A stretch of DNA of 64,000 nt. It comes from Nocardioides currus (GTDB lineage: Bacteria > Actinomycetota > Actinomycetes > Propionibacteriales > Nocardioidaceae). Below are positions 40,857-49,409 of this stretch, in pieces (the first letter of the stretch is position 1; each line of letters opens with the position of its first letter). The stretch covers positions 62,001 through 126,000 of the forward strand of contig NZ_PYXZ01000009.1 of assembly GCF_003057875.1 (NCBI RefSeq), given 5' to 3'. Under the pieces are notes generated by a model that saw only the letters and a program-made list of their open reading frames with translations, did no database searches and was not told the origin of the DNA. Made by a program: the position numbers and the translations under genes.

Positions 40857-40893
40857 GCTAGGACCTGAGTCCCCTGTGGACTCAGGTCCTAGC
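40857..40893 (-). terminator. Perfect 16-bp hairpin between two minus-strand genes
   Basis: Arms 40857-40872 and 40878-40893 pair perfectly around a five-base loop CCTGT. It lies 45 bases after the stop of the coiled-coil gene and seven bases before the longest possible start of the Xre gene. As a terminator it would end the upstream transcript; it could also be an operator for the regulator. Confidence 0.8.
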
Positions 40894-40938
40894 GAAGGCG
40901 GTTGTACGCCGCGCCGCTGGTCATGAGGGCACGAGCCC

Positions 40939-42441
40939 TCAGAACCCGAGCAGCTTGCCGAACGCCGAGAACACGGCGTCGAACGTCTTCGTGATCGGGT
41001 TGGTCGGGCCGGTGGTGCTCGACTTCTGCCAGAAGAGCGGGTGACGACCGGTGAACTGGTCGTCGACCAGTGGGGTTCGGCCCCAGAGGTACGGCCAGAA
41101 CACCTCGGTCCGGTTGACGCCGACGGTGAGGCGGGAGTCGAAGCCCATCACCAGGTGCTGCTCCATCCGGGTGGACCTGTCGCGTGGGGTCGTCGCGACG
41201 ACATCGCCAGTGCCTTGGACGATCAGGCTCCCGGTGCCGCCGAACATGATGTAGCGCACCTGCCAGGTGGCCAGAGACACGACGCCCCAACGCCACCTGG
41301 TCCGAAGCACCGGGGCACCCATGACGCCGACGACGTGCTTTGGGTGCATCACCAGGCCCGGGTGGTCTGCGAAGTCGATGCGCATCAGGTACGAGTCCGG
41401 GTCGTCCGGAGCAGCCAAGGTCGCCGTGGTGCCCTCCTGGTCGCCGGTCACCCGGCTGAGTCCGTAGAGGCCGGCGGCAAAGCTCACGAACGGCGCGGAC
41501 CAGTCGTACAGGAGCCGGCTGCGGATCGTTCCCTCCACGGGTCGAACATGCTCCGACCGCGCCGACAGCACCTCTCCGGGGCCGAGCTCGATCGTCATCG
41601 TCCGCTGTGCCGGCGTGGTGTCGACGCGGGCCGACGAGTCGTCGAGGTCCTCGGCCAGGTGGATCGGCCTGTGCGCGCGACTCACGATCGGCATCAGCAC
41701 GAAATAGCTGACGACGCGCAGTGCTCCGGGCAGGACGAGAGCGAGCAGTGCGATGGCGGCCAGCCACCTCCACGACTGCGCCCACTGGTCGACCACCCAA
41801 CCGACGCCGGACCCCTGGGCCTCCTCCAGGCTCGCCTCCTCGGCCTTCTTCTGTTCCAGCGCCGACTCCGTGTCGTCGATCTCCCGATCGTTCGAGGACA
41901 GCTCGCCGTCCTCCCCGAGACGGGCCAGCTTCTCCTCGTTGCTCAACGACGGGTCCGTGAGGACCGCGGCCTCGTCCTCGGCCGTGGCGAGGTTGCGCTC
42001 GAGGGTGGTCAGCGTGTCCCGCGCCGCATCGGCCGCCCGCTCCTTGAGCTCGCACGTATTCGGCACCACGGGCAGGCTCTCGATCGCCTCTCGGAGCCGA
42101 CTGCAGTCGTCGCCCTCCTCGATGCGAACCTCCAGCTCGTCCCGCTGGTCGGCGACTTCCTGCCTGCCAGTGGCGAGCTCCGCCTCGACCGTGGTCCGCA
42201 GCGAGTCGACGGCCGCGCTCCGGCGTTCGTCCGCGGCGCCCTGCAGCTGAGCGAGGTCATCCTCGAGCGCGGCCCGCTCCTCCGTCACCTGCTGCAGTCG
42301 CTCCCGGTCCGTCACGGCCTCCTTGAGGGCCGGGACCGCGGTCTGGACGACCAGGTAGCCGAGGAACAGGGCCACCACCAGCGCCGCGAGCAGACCGGCC
42401 TTCCTCAGCAGGAACCCGAGGACAGCCGAGACGAGACGCAC
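40939..42441 (-). CDS. Two-membrane-segment coiled-coil protein with AIM24-like C-terminal domain
   Basis: 500 residues. Membrane segment 1 is about residues 12-34 (RKAGLLAALVVALFLGYLVVQ). Residues ~40-215 form a long charged coiled coil with two cysteines (DDCSRLREA, NTCELK) that could be disulphide-linked outside the cell. Membrane segment 2 is about 226-250 (WLAAIALLALVLPGALRVVSYFV). The last 230 residues are beta-rich; GTGSLIVQGTGDVVA and MEQHLVMGFDSRLTVGVNRTE recall the AIM24 family, by eye only. Function unknown. GTG start with TAGGAT seven bases upstream. Confidence 0.75.
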   Translation of the reverse strand: MRLVSAVLGFLLRKAGLLAALVVALFLGYLVVQTAVPALKEAVTDRERLQQVTEERAALEDDLAQLQGAADERRSAAVDSLRTTVEAELATGRQEVADQRDELEVRIEEGDDCSRLREAIESLPVVPNTCELKERAADAARDTLTTLERNLATAEDEAAVLTDPSLSNEEKLARLGEDGELSSNDREIDDTESALEQKKAEEASLEEAQGSGVGWVVDQWAQSWRWLAAIALLALVLPGALRVVSYFVLMPIVSRAHRPIHLAEDLDDSSARVDTTPAQRTMTIELGPGEVLSARSEHVRPVEGTIRSRLLYDWSAPFVSFAAGLYGLSRVTGDQEGTTATLAAPDDPDSYLMRIDFADHPGLVMHPKHVVGVMGAPVLRTRWRWGVVSLATWQVRYIMFGGTGSLIVQGTGDVVATTPRDRSTRMEQHLVMGFDSRLTVGVNRTEVFWPYLWGRTPLVDDQFTGRHPLFWQKSSTTGPTNPITKTFDAVFSAFGKLLGF

Positions 42442-42448
42442 TCGCGCG

Positions 42449-42454
42449 ATCCTA
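42449..42454 (-). promoter_or_regulatory. -10 hexamer TAGGAT, leaderless start
   Basis: Minus-strand TAGGAT ends seven bases before the GTG at 42441 of the coiled-coil gene. Confidence 0.5.
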
Positions 42455-42477
42455 GTTCCGCCCCACGCCTCGCAGGA

Positions 42478-43611
42478 TCAGTTTCGGGTCAACAGGGCGA
42501 CGCACTCGACGTGGTGGGTCATCGGGAACAGGTCGAAGGCCCGCAGTGTCTCGAGGCGGTAGCCGTGCTCGGCGAAGATCGCGACGTCGCGGGCGAGGGC
42601 GGCGGGGTCGCAGGCGACGTACGCGACGGCCCGGGGTGCTCGGTCGACGACCTGCTCCACCACGGCCCGCTTGGCGCCCTCGCGGGGCGGGTCGAGGACG
42701 ACGAGGTCGAACGGTTCGTCGTACGCCGACGCGAGCACCTTCTCGACGGGCCCGCACTCGACGACGGCACCCCGGTGGTGCGCGAGGTTGCCCTTCGAGT
42801 GGCCGGAGGCGGCGCGGTCGGCCTCGATCGCCACGACCCGGGTCCCGTCGCCCACGGCATCGCCGAGGAAGGCGGCGAACAGCCCGACCCCGGCGTAGAG
42901 GTCGAGGACCTTCTCCCCCGGCTGCGGCGCGAGCACGTCGAGCACCGTCGAGACGAGGGTGGTCGCGGCGCCGGGGTGGACCTGCCAGAAGCCGTCGCCG
43001 GAGACGGTGAACGAGTGGTCGAGCACCTGTTCCGTCACGGTCACGTCGGTGACTGGTTCGCGGGCGTCCGGGGCCGCGATCAGGCAGTCGTCGACCGGCA
43101 CCACGCGTCGCGACCTGTGCGCCCGCAGACCTCGCCGCCCGTCGGGGGTGTGGGCCCACTGCATGCGGGTGCGCCAGTGAAGGCCCTCCACGTCACCGGG
43201 CACGGCCTCGACCGTCACGTCGACGTCGAGGCCGGCGAGGCGACGGAGCTGCTCGGCGACCACGGCGGCCTTCAGACCGCGCTGGGCGGACACCGCCACG
43301 TGCTGGAAGTCGCACCCGCCGCACAGCCCGGGACCGGAGACGGGGCAGGGGGCGGGCACGCGGTCGGGTGAGGGCTCGAGCACGCTGACCGCATCGCCGC
43401 GCCAGAACCGGTCGCCGTCGGTCCCCTCGGTGATCTCCACGACGACTCGCTCGCCGGGCAGGCAGTGACGGGTGAAGACGACCCGCGACTCGGGCTCGGG
43501 GAGCCGGACGATGCAGTGGCCGCCGTGGGCCACCGGCCCGACCTCCGCCTCGAAGCGTTCCCCGACCCTCGAGCGTCCCCGCTCCTTGCGCGGCCGGGGG
43601 CGACGGGTCAC
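42478..43611 (-). CDS. TrmA/RumA-family RNA (uracil-5-)methyltransferase with TRAM domain
   Basis: 377 residues. An N-terminal TRAM RNA-binding domain (~residues 16-80) is followed by a [4Fe-4S]-type cysteine set CPVSGPGLCGGCDFQH at ~88-103 and the SAM-methyltransferase core VLDLYAGVGLFAAFLG. Motif DPPREGA and the catalytic Cys in YVACDPAALARD are present. M. tuberculosis Rv2689c occupies the same slot. Methylates uracil in tRNA or rRNA; the exact target is unknown. GTG start overlaps the permease stop (GTGA). Confidence 0.93.
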   Translation of the reverse strand: MTRRPRPRKERGRSRVGERFEAEVGPVAHGGHCIVRLPEPESRVVFTRHCLPGERVVVEITEGTDGDRFWRGDAVSVLEPSPDRVPAPCPVSGPGLCGGCDFQHVAVSAQRGLKAAVVAEQLRRLAGLDVDVTVEAVPGDVEGLHWRTRMQWAHTPDGRRGLRAHRSRRVVPVDDCLIAAPDAREPVTDVTVTEQVLDHSFTVSGDGFWQVHPGAATTLVSTVLDVLAPQPGEKVLDLYAGVGLFAAFLGDAVGDGTRVVAIEADRAASGHSKGNLAHHRGAVVECGPVEKVLASAYDEPFDLVVLDPPREGAKRAVVEQVVDRAPRAVAYVACDPAALARDVAIFAEHGYRLETLRAFDLFPMTHHVECVALLTRN

Positions 43612-45665
43612 GGGTCGATCTGACGGTCGTAGTCGATGCTGCCCGAGTCGCGCACGCGACCGGAGCGCAGGTCACCGGCCTGCACCCGCTTCGCCTCGCG
43701 CGACTCGCGCTCGGCGGCGATCCTGGACGAGCGGAGCTGGTAGGGCACCGAGATGACCATCACGCCGGGCGTGAAGAGCAGCCGGCCCTTGAGCCGCAGG
43801 GCGGTCTGGTTGTGCAGCACCTGCTCCCACCAGCGCCCGACGACGTACTCCGGGATGTAGACCGCGACGACCCCGCGCGGGCTGGAGCGACGGATCTCCT
43901 GGGCGTACTCCACGATCGGCCGCACGATCTCGCGGTACGGCGAGTGGAGCACCTTGAGGGGGGTGTCGAGGTTGCGCTCGTCCCACTCCTCCATGAGCTT
44001 GTTGGTCGCCTCGGCGTCGATCGAGACGTAGACCCCCTCGAGCAGGTTGGGCCGGGTCGCCTTGGCGAAGGCGAGCGCACGCAGCGTCGGCTTGTGCAGC
44101 TTGGAGACGAGCACGATGGCGTGCACCCGGGTCGGGAGCACCTTGTCCTGCTCGTCGGCCGCGAGCTCCTCGGCGACCATCGAGTAGTGGCCGCTGATGG
44201 CCTTCATGATCATGAAGAACACGATCATCGCGATGATCGTGATCCACGCCCCGGCCAGGAACTTGGTCAGCAGCACGATGACCAGGACCACCGCCGTCAT
44301 CCCCAGCCCGAAGGTGTTGATTGCCCGCGAGCGCATCATCCGGCGGCGCGCCGTCGGGTCGGTGGTGTCCTTGAGGTGACGCGTCCAGTGGCGGATCATC
44401 CCGAGCTGGCTGAGGTTGAACGAGACGAAGACGCCGACGATGTAGAGCTGGATCAGCTTGGTCGTCTCGGCGTCGAAGATCAGGATGAGGATGATCGCCA
44501 TGACGGCCAGGAAGACGATGCCGTTGCTGTAGGCGAGCCGGTCACCGCGCGAGCCGAGCGAGCGCGGGGCGAGCCCGTCCTGGGCCAGGATCGAGCCGAG
44601 CACCGGGAAGCCGTTGAACGCGGTGTTGGCCGCGAGCACGAGGATGATGCCGGTGACGGTGACCACGAAGTAGAAGCCCGGCGAGAAGTCGCGGAACACG
44701 CCGTGGGCGATCTGCGAGATGACAGGGTGCTGCTCGTAGCCGCCCGGCAGCGCTCCCCCGGCGGCGGTCCGCAACCGGTCGAGCTCGTGTGGGTCGACGT
44801 ACCGGATCCGCATCTGGTTGGCCAGCACGATGACGCTCATCATCATCGACACGGCGATCAGGCCGAGCAGGAGCAGCGTCGTCGCCGCGTTCTTGCTCTT
44901 GGGCCGCTTGAAGGCGGGCACGCCGTTGGAGATGGCCTCGACCCCGGTCAGCGCCGCGCAGCCCGACGAGAACGCCCGGGCCAGCAGGAACACCATCGCG
45001 ACCTGGGTGAGCGGGCCGTCCCAGCCGTCGGCCGGCTCGATCTCGAGCTGGGAGCTCTCCGCGAGGGGCAGGTTGCCGACCAGCAGCTGCAGCAGGCCGA
45101 AGGCGCACATGCCGAGGATGGCGACCATGAACAGGTACGTGGGTACGGCGAAGAAGCCCCCCGACTCGCGCACCCCGCGCAGGTTGAGCGCCGCGAGCAG
45201 GATGACCGCGACCGTCGCGACCGTGGCCTCGTGCCCGATCAGGGACGGGATCGCGCCCGCGGCGTACTGCGAGGCCGACGAGATCGACACCGCCACCGTC
45301 AGGACGTAGTCGACGAGCAGGGCACTCGCCACGGTGATGCCGGCGTTGCGACCGAGGTTGACCGTGGCCACCTCGTAGTCGCCGCCGCCCGACGGGTAGG
45401 CGTGCACCGTCTGCCGGTAGGAGGCCACCACGGTGAGCATGACGAGCGCGACGACGAGGCCGATCTTCCAGCTCCAGACGTAGGCCGAGGCCCCCGCGAC
45501 GCTGAGCATGATGAACACCTCGTCGGGGGCGTAGGCCACCGACGAGAGGGCGTCGCTGGCGAACACCGGCAGCGCGATGCGCTTGGGCAGGAGCGTCTCG
45601 CCCAACTGGCTGCTACGGAGCTTGCGCCCCAGCAGGATCCGCTTCGATACGTCGCCGACACTCAC
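43608..45665 (-). CDS. APC-superfamily permease, KimA-like (probable K+ uptake)
   Basis: 685 residues. About 12 membrane segments lie between residues ~30 and 495, beginning PVFASDALSSVAYAPDEVFIML, which is typical of the KimA/YdaO and Rv2690c permeases. A ~190-residue cytoplasmic tail follows (VLPTRVHAIVLVSKLHKPTLRALAFAKATRP), a region which in KimA relates to universal-stress-like folds. Bacillus KimA is a high-affinity potassium importer controlled by c-di-AMP. The divergent trkA pair next door supports a potassium role. GTG start, leaderless. Confidence 0.85.
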   Translation of the reverse strand: MSVGDVSKRILLGRKLRSSQLGETLLPKRIALPVFASDALSSVAYAPDEVFIMLSVAGASAYVWSWKIGLVVALVMLTVVASYRQTVHAYPSGGGDYEVATVNLGRNAGITVASALLVDYVLTVAVSISSASQYAAGAIPSLIGHEATVATVAVILLAALNLRGVRESGGFFAVPTYLFMVAILGMCAFGLLQLLVGNLPLAESSQLEIEPADGWDGPLTQVAMVFLLARAFSSGCAALTGVEAISNGVPAFKRPKSKNAATTLLLLGLIAVSMMMSVIVLANQMRIRYVDPHELDRLRTAAGGALPGGYEQHPVISQIAHGVFRDFSPGFYFVVTVTGIILVLAANTAFNGFPVLGSILAQDGLAPRSLGSRGDRLAYSNGIVFLAVMAIILILIFDAETTKLIQLYIVGVFVSFNLSQLGMIRHWTRHLKDTTDPTARRRMMRSRAINTFGLGMTAVVLVIVLLTKFLAGAWITIIAMIVFFMIMKAISGHYSMVAEELAADEQDKVLPTRVHAIVLVSKLHKPTLRALAFAKATRPNLLEGVYVSIDAEATNKLMEEWDERNLDTPLKVLHSPYREIVRPIVEYAQEIRRSSPRGVVAVYIPEYVVGRWWEQVLHNQTALRLKGRLLFTPGVMVISVPYQLRSSRIAAERESREAKRVQAGDLRSGRVRDSGSIDYDRQIDP

Positions 45666-45673
45666 GAGGGGAC

Positions 45674-45696
45674 AGCGTAGTCATCTGCGTTACGGT
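45674..45696. promoter_or_regulatory. Back-to-back leaderless promoters of the permease and trkA
   Basis: The divergent genes are only 37 bases apart. TACGCT (minus strand, 45674-45679) lies eight bases before the permease GTG; TACGGT (plus strand, 45691-45696) lies six bases before the trkA GTG. With so little room the -35 region of each must overlap the other gene's promoter or coding sequence. Confidence 0.55.
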
Positions 45697-45702
45697 TCCC
45701 TC

Positions 45703-46365
45703 GTGCATGTCGTCATCATGGGGTGTGGCCGGGTCGGTTCGACCCTTGCCCGGAGCCTCGAGGAGCGCAACCACACGGTCTCCGTCATCGACAGCGACCC
45801 CGATGCGTTCCGCCGCCTCGGCCCGTCGTTCAACGGCGACAAGGTGACCGGCTACGGCTTCGACCAGGAGGTCCTGGAGAAGGCCGGCATCCGTCGCGCC
45901 GACGCCTTCGCGGCCGTGTCCAGTGGTGACAACTCCAACATCATCGCTGCCCGCGTGGCGCGCGAGACGTTCGGCATCCAGCAGGTCGTCGCCCGCATCT
46001 ACGACCCGGGCCGCGCCGAGGTCTACCAGCGACTCGGCATCACGACCGTCGCCACGGTCAAGTGGACCGCCGACCAGGTGCTGCGTCGGGTGCTGCCCGC
46101 CGGCGCCGAACCCGACTTCCGCGACCCGTCGGGGACCATCCGGGTCGACCACATCCAGGTGCCTGAACGCTGGATCGGCGAGCGCACCATCCACCTCCAG
46201 GAGCAGTCCCGCTGCCGCATCGCCTGGATCGACCGCCTGGGCGAGGGCATGATCCCGACCCGGGAGACCGTCATCCAGGAGGGCGACATGCTGCACCTCG
46301 TGATGCGCGAGGAAGTGGCCGCCCACGCCTACTCCGTGCTCGACGCCGGACCCGAGGAGCGCTGA
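45703..46365 (+). CDS. trkA: TrkA/RCK-type potassium-uptake regulator, first copy
   Basis: 220 residues. The RCK_N Rossmann nucleotide site is VIMGCGRVGSTLARSLEERNHTVSVIDSD, with the adenine-ribose acidic residue at the end of strand 2. The TrkA_C domain covers about residues 135-215 (IRVDHIQVPERWIGERTIHLQEQSRCRIAWIDRLGEGMIPTRETVIQEGDMLHL). Corresponds to CeoB (Rv2691). Binds NAD(H) or nucleotide and gates a K+ channel or transporter. Overlaps the second copy by one base (TGATG). Confidence 0.92.
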   Translation: MHVVIMGCGRVGSTLARSLEERNHTVSVIDSDPDAFRRLGPSFNGDKVTGYGFDQEVLEKAGIRRADAFAAVSSGDNSNIIAARVARETFGIQQVVARIYDPGRAEVYQRLGITTVATVKWTADQVLRRVLPAGAEPDFRDPSGTIRVDHIQVPERWIGERTIHLQEQSRCRIAWIDRLGEGMIPTRETVIQEGDMLHLVMREEVAAHAYSVLDAGPEER

Positions 46366-47036
46366 TGAGAGTCGCCATCGCCGGAGCGGGTGCCGTGGGT
46401 CGCTCGATCGCCCGCGAGCTGATCGACAACGGGCACCAGGTGCTCCTGATCGACAAGTCCCCCGGCTCGATCCGCCCCGAGCGGGTCCCCAACGCCGAGT
46501 GGCTGCTGGCCGACTCGTGCGAGCTCTCCTCGCTCGAGGAGGCGCAGCTCGACAAGTGCGACGTGGTGATCGCGGCCACCGGTGACGACAAGGCCAACCT
46601 GGTGACGTCGCTGCTGGCCAAGACCGAGTTCGGCGTGCCGCGCACCGTCGGTCGGGTCAACCACCCCAACAACGAGTGGCTCTTCACCGAGGCCTGGGGC
46701 GTCGACGTCAACGTCTCGACCCCGCGCATCATGTCCGCGCTCGTCGAGGAGGCGGTCAGCGTCGGCGACCTGGTGCGGCTCTTCACGTTCCGCCAGGGCA
46801 ACGCCAACCTCGTCGAGATGACCCTGCCGCCCGAGTCGCCCTACGTCGGCACGCCGAGCGGCCTGGTCCCCTTCCCCGACAACTGCGCGCTGGTGACGAT
46901 CCTGCGCGACGGCCAGGTCTACACGCCGAGCGGCGAGCAGCCGCTGGAGGCGGGCGACGAGCTGCTGTTCGTCGTCCCGGCCGAGCTCGAGGAGGGGCTG
47001 CAGAAGCTCCTCAACCCGCGCGGCGACCGCAGCTAG
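46365..47036 (+). CDS. trkA: TrkA/RCK-type potassium-uptake regulator, second copy
   Basis: 223 residues. RCK_N nucleotide site VAIAGAGAVGRSIARELIDNGHQVLLIDKS, then VVIAATGDDKANLVTSLLAKTEFGVPRTVGRVNHPNNEWLF; TrkA_C from about residue 145. Corresponds to CeoC (Rv2692). The pair probably assembles into a mixed octameric ring. No membrane TrkH/TrkB partner lies in the window, so the KimA-like permease or a channel elsewhere is the likely target. Confidence 0.92.
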   Translation: MRVAIAGAGAVGRSIARELIDNGHQVLLIDKSPGSIRPERVPNAEWLLADSCELSSLEEAQLDKCDVVIAATGDDKANLVTSLLAKTEFGVPRTVGRVNHPNNEWLFTEAWGVDVNVSTPRIMSALVEEAVSVGDLVRLFTFRQGNANLVEMTLPPESPYVGTPSGLVPFPDNCALVTILRDGQVYTPSGEQPLEAGDELLFVVPAELEEGLQKLLNPRGDRS

Positions 47037-47042
47037 CAGCCC

Positions 47043-47816
47043 TCAGGACTCCGCGGGCGCCGTGATCGGCGTGTGGTTGCGGGTGAGCATCCACACCATC
47101 GCGCCGAGGGCGGCGAGCTGGAGCGGCCAGCCCAGACCGATCTTGAGCACGCCCAGGACCGCCACCGCGGTGTCGGCGTCCATCGATCCCGAGTTGCCCG
47201 CGAGCCACACCGGCGCCTGCACGAGCACGCGCAGCAGGCAGGGCAGCACCAGCAGCCAGGTCAGCCGTGTGCAGAGCTTCACGATCTGCTTGTCCTGGTG
47301 CCAGGCCGTCGGGTCGCCGGTGACGCTGCCGACCATGAACCCGACGATCGGCCACCCGACCAGGCAGGTCAGGGCGAGCACGACGGTGTAGCCGGAGTTG
47401 TAGATGATCCCGGGGAGGAAGTAGGCCAGCGCCTGCTCCTGCTCGCTGCCACCGTTCGCGGCCGAGCGGGCCACGAAGAGCCACCCGATGCCGATGCCGA
47501 CCAGCGCGTTGACGACGAACTGCACGCTGGAGCGCTGCACCAGCCGGACGAGGAGCAGCACGACCGCCGCGGACACGCTCACGATCAGCGCGAGGTTGAG
47601 CTCGCGGGTGGTCAGCCACAGGACGGTGAACACGATGGTGGGGACGGCCGCCTCGGCCATGCCGCGCCGGCCGCCGAGGGCCTGGGACAGCTGCTGGCGG
47701 ACGACGGCCTCGACCGTCTCCACGGACGCGGGCGCGCCCGAGGAAGACGCACCCGACGCGGGCGCACCCGAGGACGGCGCGCCCGAGGACGGGCCGCCCG
47801 GGGTCGAGTCGGTCAC
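47043..47816 (-). CDS. DUF3159 multi-pass membrane protein
   Basis: 257 residues. The N-terminal ~35 residues are a low-complexity Ser-Gly-Ala-Pro stretch (repeats of SSGAP). Five to six membrane segments follow (TIVFTVLWLTT, LALIVSVSAAVVLLLVRLV, FVVNALVGIGIGWLFVA, YTVVLALTCLVGWPIVGFMVG). Tail ends RNHTPITAPAES. Rv2693c is the counterpart. Function unknown. GTG start overlaps the OB-fold gene stop (GTGA). Confidence 0.87.
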   Translation of the reverse strand: MTDSTPGGPSSGAPSSGAPASGASSSGAPASVETVEAVVRQQLSQALGGRRGMAEAAVPTIVFTVLWLTTRELNLALIVSVSAAVVLLLVRLVQRSSVQFVVNALVGIGIGWLFVARSAANGGSEQEQALAYFLPGIIYNSGYTVVLALTCLVGWPIVGFMVGSVTGDPTAWHQDKQIVKLCTRLTWLLVLPCLLRVLVQAPVWLAGNSGSMDADTAVAVLGVLKIGLGWPLQLAALGAMVWMLTRNHTPITAPAES

Positions 47817-48205
47817 GGGATCAGCTCGTAGCGGGGGTTGAACAGGACGCGGTGCCCGGTCGCGGAGCCGATCCGGCCCTCGACCCGCATCGCCCGGCCC
47901 GGGCCGATGCCGGCGATCCGCCGCCGCCCGAGCCACACGATGGTGATGACGCCGCTGCCGTCCTCCAGCTCCGCCTCCAGGGCGGGCACGCCGCCGCGCG
48001 GGCGCAGCGTCACGGTCTTGATCGTGCCGCGCAGGCTCACGCGCTCCCGGTCGGGGGCGTCGGCGATGCTCACGTCACCCGCCTCGGCGTAGGTCGCCCG
48101 CAGGTCGCGGGCGTGCGCCTCGCCGCTGTCGGCCCAGCGCGACAGGCTGCGCCGCAGGCGACTGCGCCTGTCGTGCGGCGCAGCGTCCTCGGTCTTCTCA
48201 CCCAC
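47813..48205 (-). CDS. OB-fold nucleic-acid-binding protein
   Basis: 130 residues. An OB fold covers about residues 50-130: RVSLRGTIKTVTLRPRGGVPALEAELEDGSGVITIVWLGRRRIAGIGPGRAMRVEGRI, the pattern of RecG-wedge/tRNA-anticodon OB domains. A basic N-terminal helix (HDRRSRLRRSLSRW) precedes it. Same place as Rv2694c. Likely binds DNA or RNA; the partner is unknown. Translation coupled to DUF3159. Confidence 0.86.
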   Translation of the reverse strand: MGEKTEDAAPHDRRSRLRRSLSRWADSGEAHARDLRATYAEAGDVSIADAPDRERVSLRGTIKTVTLRPRGGVPALEAELEDGSGVITIVWLGRRRIAGIGPGRAMRVEGRIGSATGHRVLFNPRYELIP

Positions 48206-48211
48206 GGCGGG

Positions 48212-48847
48212 TCACTTCACCCGTCGGGCCTGGTCGGGCAGGATCGCCGGGATCGGCTCGCCGACCGGCATGGCGCCGGCCCCGCGGCGTACGACGACCT
48301 GCGCCAGCGCCGCCTCCCACGTCCCGGCCTCGTCCGGCGCCACGGCCGGACGGCCGAGGAACGACGCGCGCAGCATCCACCGCTCGCCGTTGACGCCGAT
48401 GATGCGCGAGGGCTGGAGCCCGACGGTGCCGTCGGGCTTCTGGACGGGGACCTGACAGATCAGCTCGGTCCCGAACGGACCCTCGCGCTCCTCCGCCTTG
48501 CCCCCACGGCCGGTGATGTCGGCCTGGATCTGCGGCCGGACGGTGCCCCACAGGTCGCCGTTGCGCGGCGCGGCGAAGGCCTGCACCTCGAGGGCGCCGT
48601 CCTGGCCGGCGAGCATCACGGACTGCACGGCACCGGTCTTCTCGTCGACCTGCAGGCGCAGCTCGTGGCCCTCGCTCGGCGCGATCAGGAGCGAGCCGAG
48701 GTCGACACGCTGCACCCCGTCGCCGATCACCTGCGACTCGTCGAAGGGACCGTCGGTGCGGGGCTGGGCCGGCGCCTCGGCGGTCACGTCCTCCGGCTCA
48801 CCCGTGGTCGTCTCGGTGTCGGGCTGCGACTTGCGGCCGAACCTCAC
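48212..48847 (-). CDS. DUF3710 protein
   Basis: 211 residues, soluble. After an acidic, disordered N-terminus (QPDTETTTGEPEDVTAEAPAQPRTDGPFDES) the DUF3710 core runs from about residue 40, with RVDLGSLLIAPSEGHELRLQVDE, RPQIQADITGRGG and INGERWMLRASFLGRPAVAPDEAGTWEAALAQVVVRRG-like segments. Counterpart of Rv2696c; function unknown. The GTG at 48847 has GGAG eight bases upstream; an alternative GTG at 48856 has none. Starts one base after the dut stop. Confidence 0.87.
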   Translation of the reverse strand: MRFGRKSQPDTETTTGEPEDVTAEAPAQPRTDGPFDESQVIGDGVQRVDLGSLLIAPSEGHELRLQVDEKTGAVQSVMLAGQDGALEVQAFAAPRNGDLWGTVRPQIQADITGRGGKAEEREGPFGTELICQVPVQKPDGTVGLQPSRIIGVNGERWMLRASFLGRPAVAPDEAGTWEAALAQVVVRRGAGAMPVGEPIPAILPDQARRVK

Positions 48848-48848
48848 G

Positions 48849-49352
48849 TCAGTCACTCCGTTCGTGGTCACGCTGGGCAGCGGGTGTGAATCCGCCAGTA
48901 GAACCGTAGCCTCCCGCGCCACGCACCGACTCGGGGAGTGCGTCGACCTCGACGAACCGCGCCCGCTCGAAGCGCTGGACGACCAGCTGCGCGATCCGGT
49001 CGCCGCGCCGCAGGGCGACGGGCTCGGTGCGGTCGTGGTTGACGAGCAGCACCTTGATCTCCCCGCGGTAGCCCGCGTCGACGGTGCCGGGGGTGTTGAC
49101 GATCGACAGGCCGTGGCGGGCTGCCAGCCCGGACCGCGGGTGGATCAGGGCGACGAAGCCGTCGGGCAGCGCGATCGAGATGCCGGTCGGCACGAGCGCC
49201 CGCTCACCGGGCTGCAGCTCCACGTCGACAGCGGCGTGCAGGTCGGCGCCGGCGTCGCCGGGGTGGGCGTAGGACGGCAGCGGCAGGTCGGGGTCGAGAC
49301 GGACGATCGCGACGTCGAGGTCGGGCGTCCGGTCGGGCGTCTGGTCGGGCAC
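48849..49352 (-). CDS. dut: Deoxyuridine 5'-triphosphate nucleotidohydrolase
   Basis: Trimeric dUTPase, 167 residues; converts dUTP to dUMP and keeps uracil out of DNA. The five motifs are visible: [10 protein letters not shown] (1), [13 protein letters not shown] (2), [16 protein letters not shown] (3), [11 protein letters not shown] (4) and the C-terminal [10 protein letters not shown] (5). The GTG at 49352 ([12 protein letters not shown]) has TAGATT eight bases upstream. Heads a minus-strand unit with DUF3710, OB-fold and DUF3159 genes. Confidence 0.96.
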   Translation of the reverse strand: MPDQTPDRTPDLDVAIVRLDPDLPLPSYAHPGDAGADLHAAVDVELQPGERALVPTGISIALPDGFVALIHPRSGLAARHGLSIVNTPGTVDAGYRGEIKVLLVNHDRTEPVALRRGDRIAQLVVQRFERARFVEVDALPESVRGAGGYGSTGGFTPAAQRDHERSD

Positions 49353-49360
49353 GGGCGCAG

Positions 49361-49402
49361 AATCTACCCGCCAGCGCCGCGTGCGCGCGGGCCGCCTAGG
49401 CT
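49361..49402. promoter_or_regulatory. Divergent leaderless promoters of dut and DUF3093 gene
   Basis: TAGATT (minus, 49361-49366) lies eight bases before the dut GTG; TAGGCT (plus, 49397-49402) lies seven bases before the DUF3093 GTG at 49410. No ribosome site is visible for either. Confidence 0.52.
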
Positions 49403-49409
49403 CTGCGCC

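Noticed and set aside
45666..45702. c-di-AMP riboswitch upstream of the KimA-like permease
   Set aside because: Bacillus kimA has one, but only 37 bases lie between the divergent starts, too short for an aptamer.
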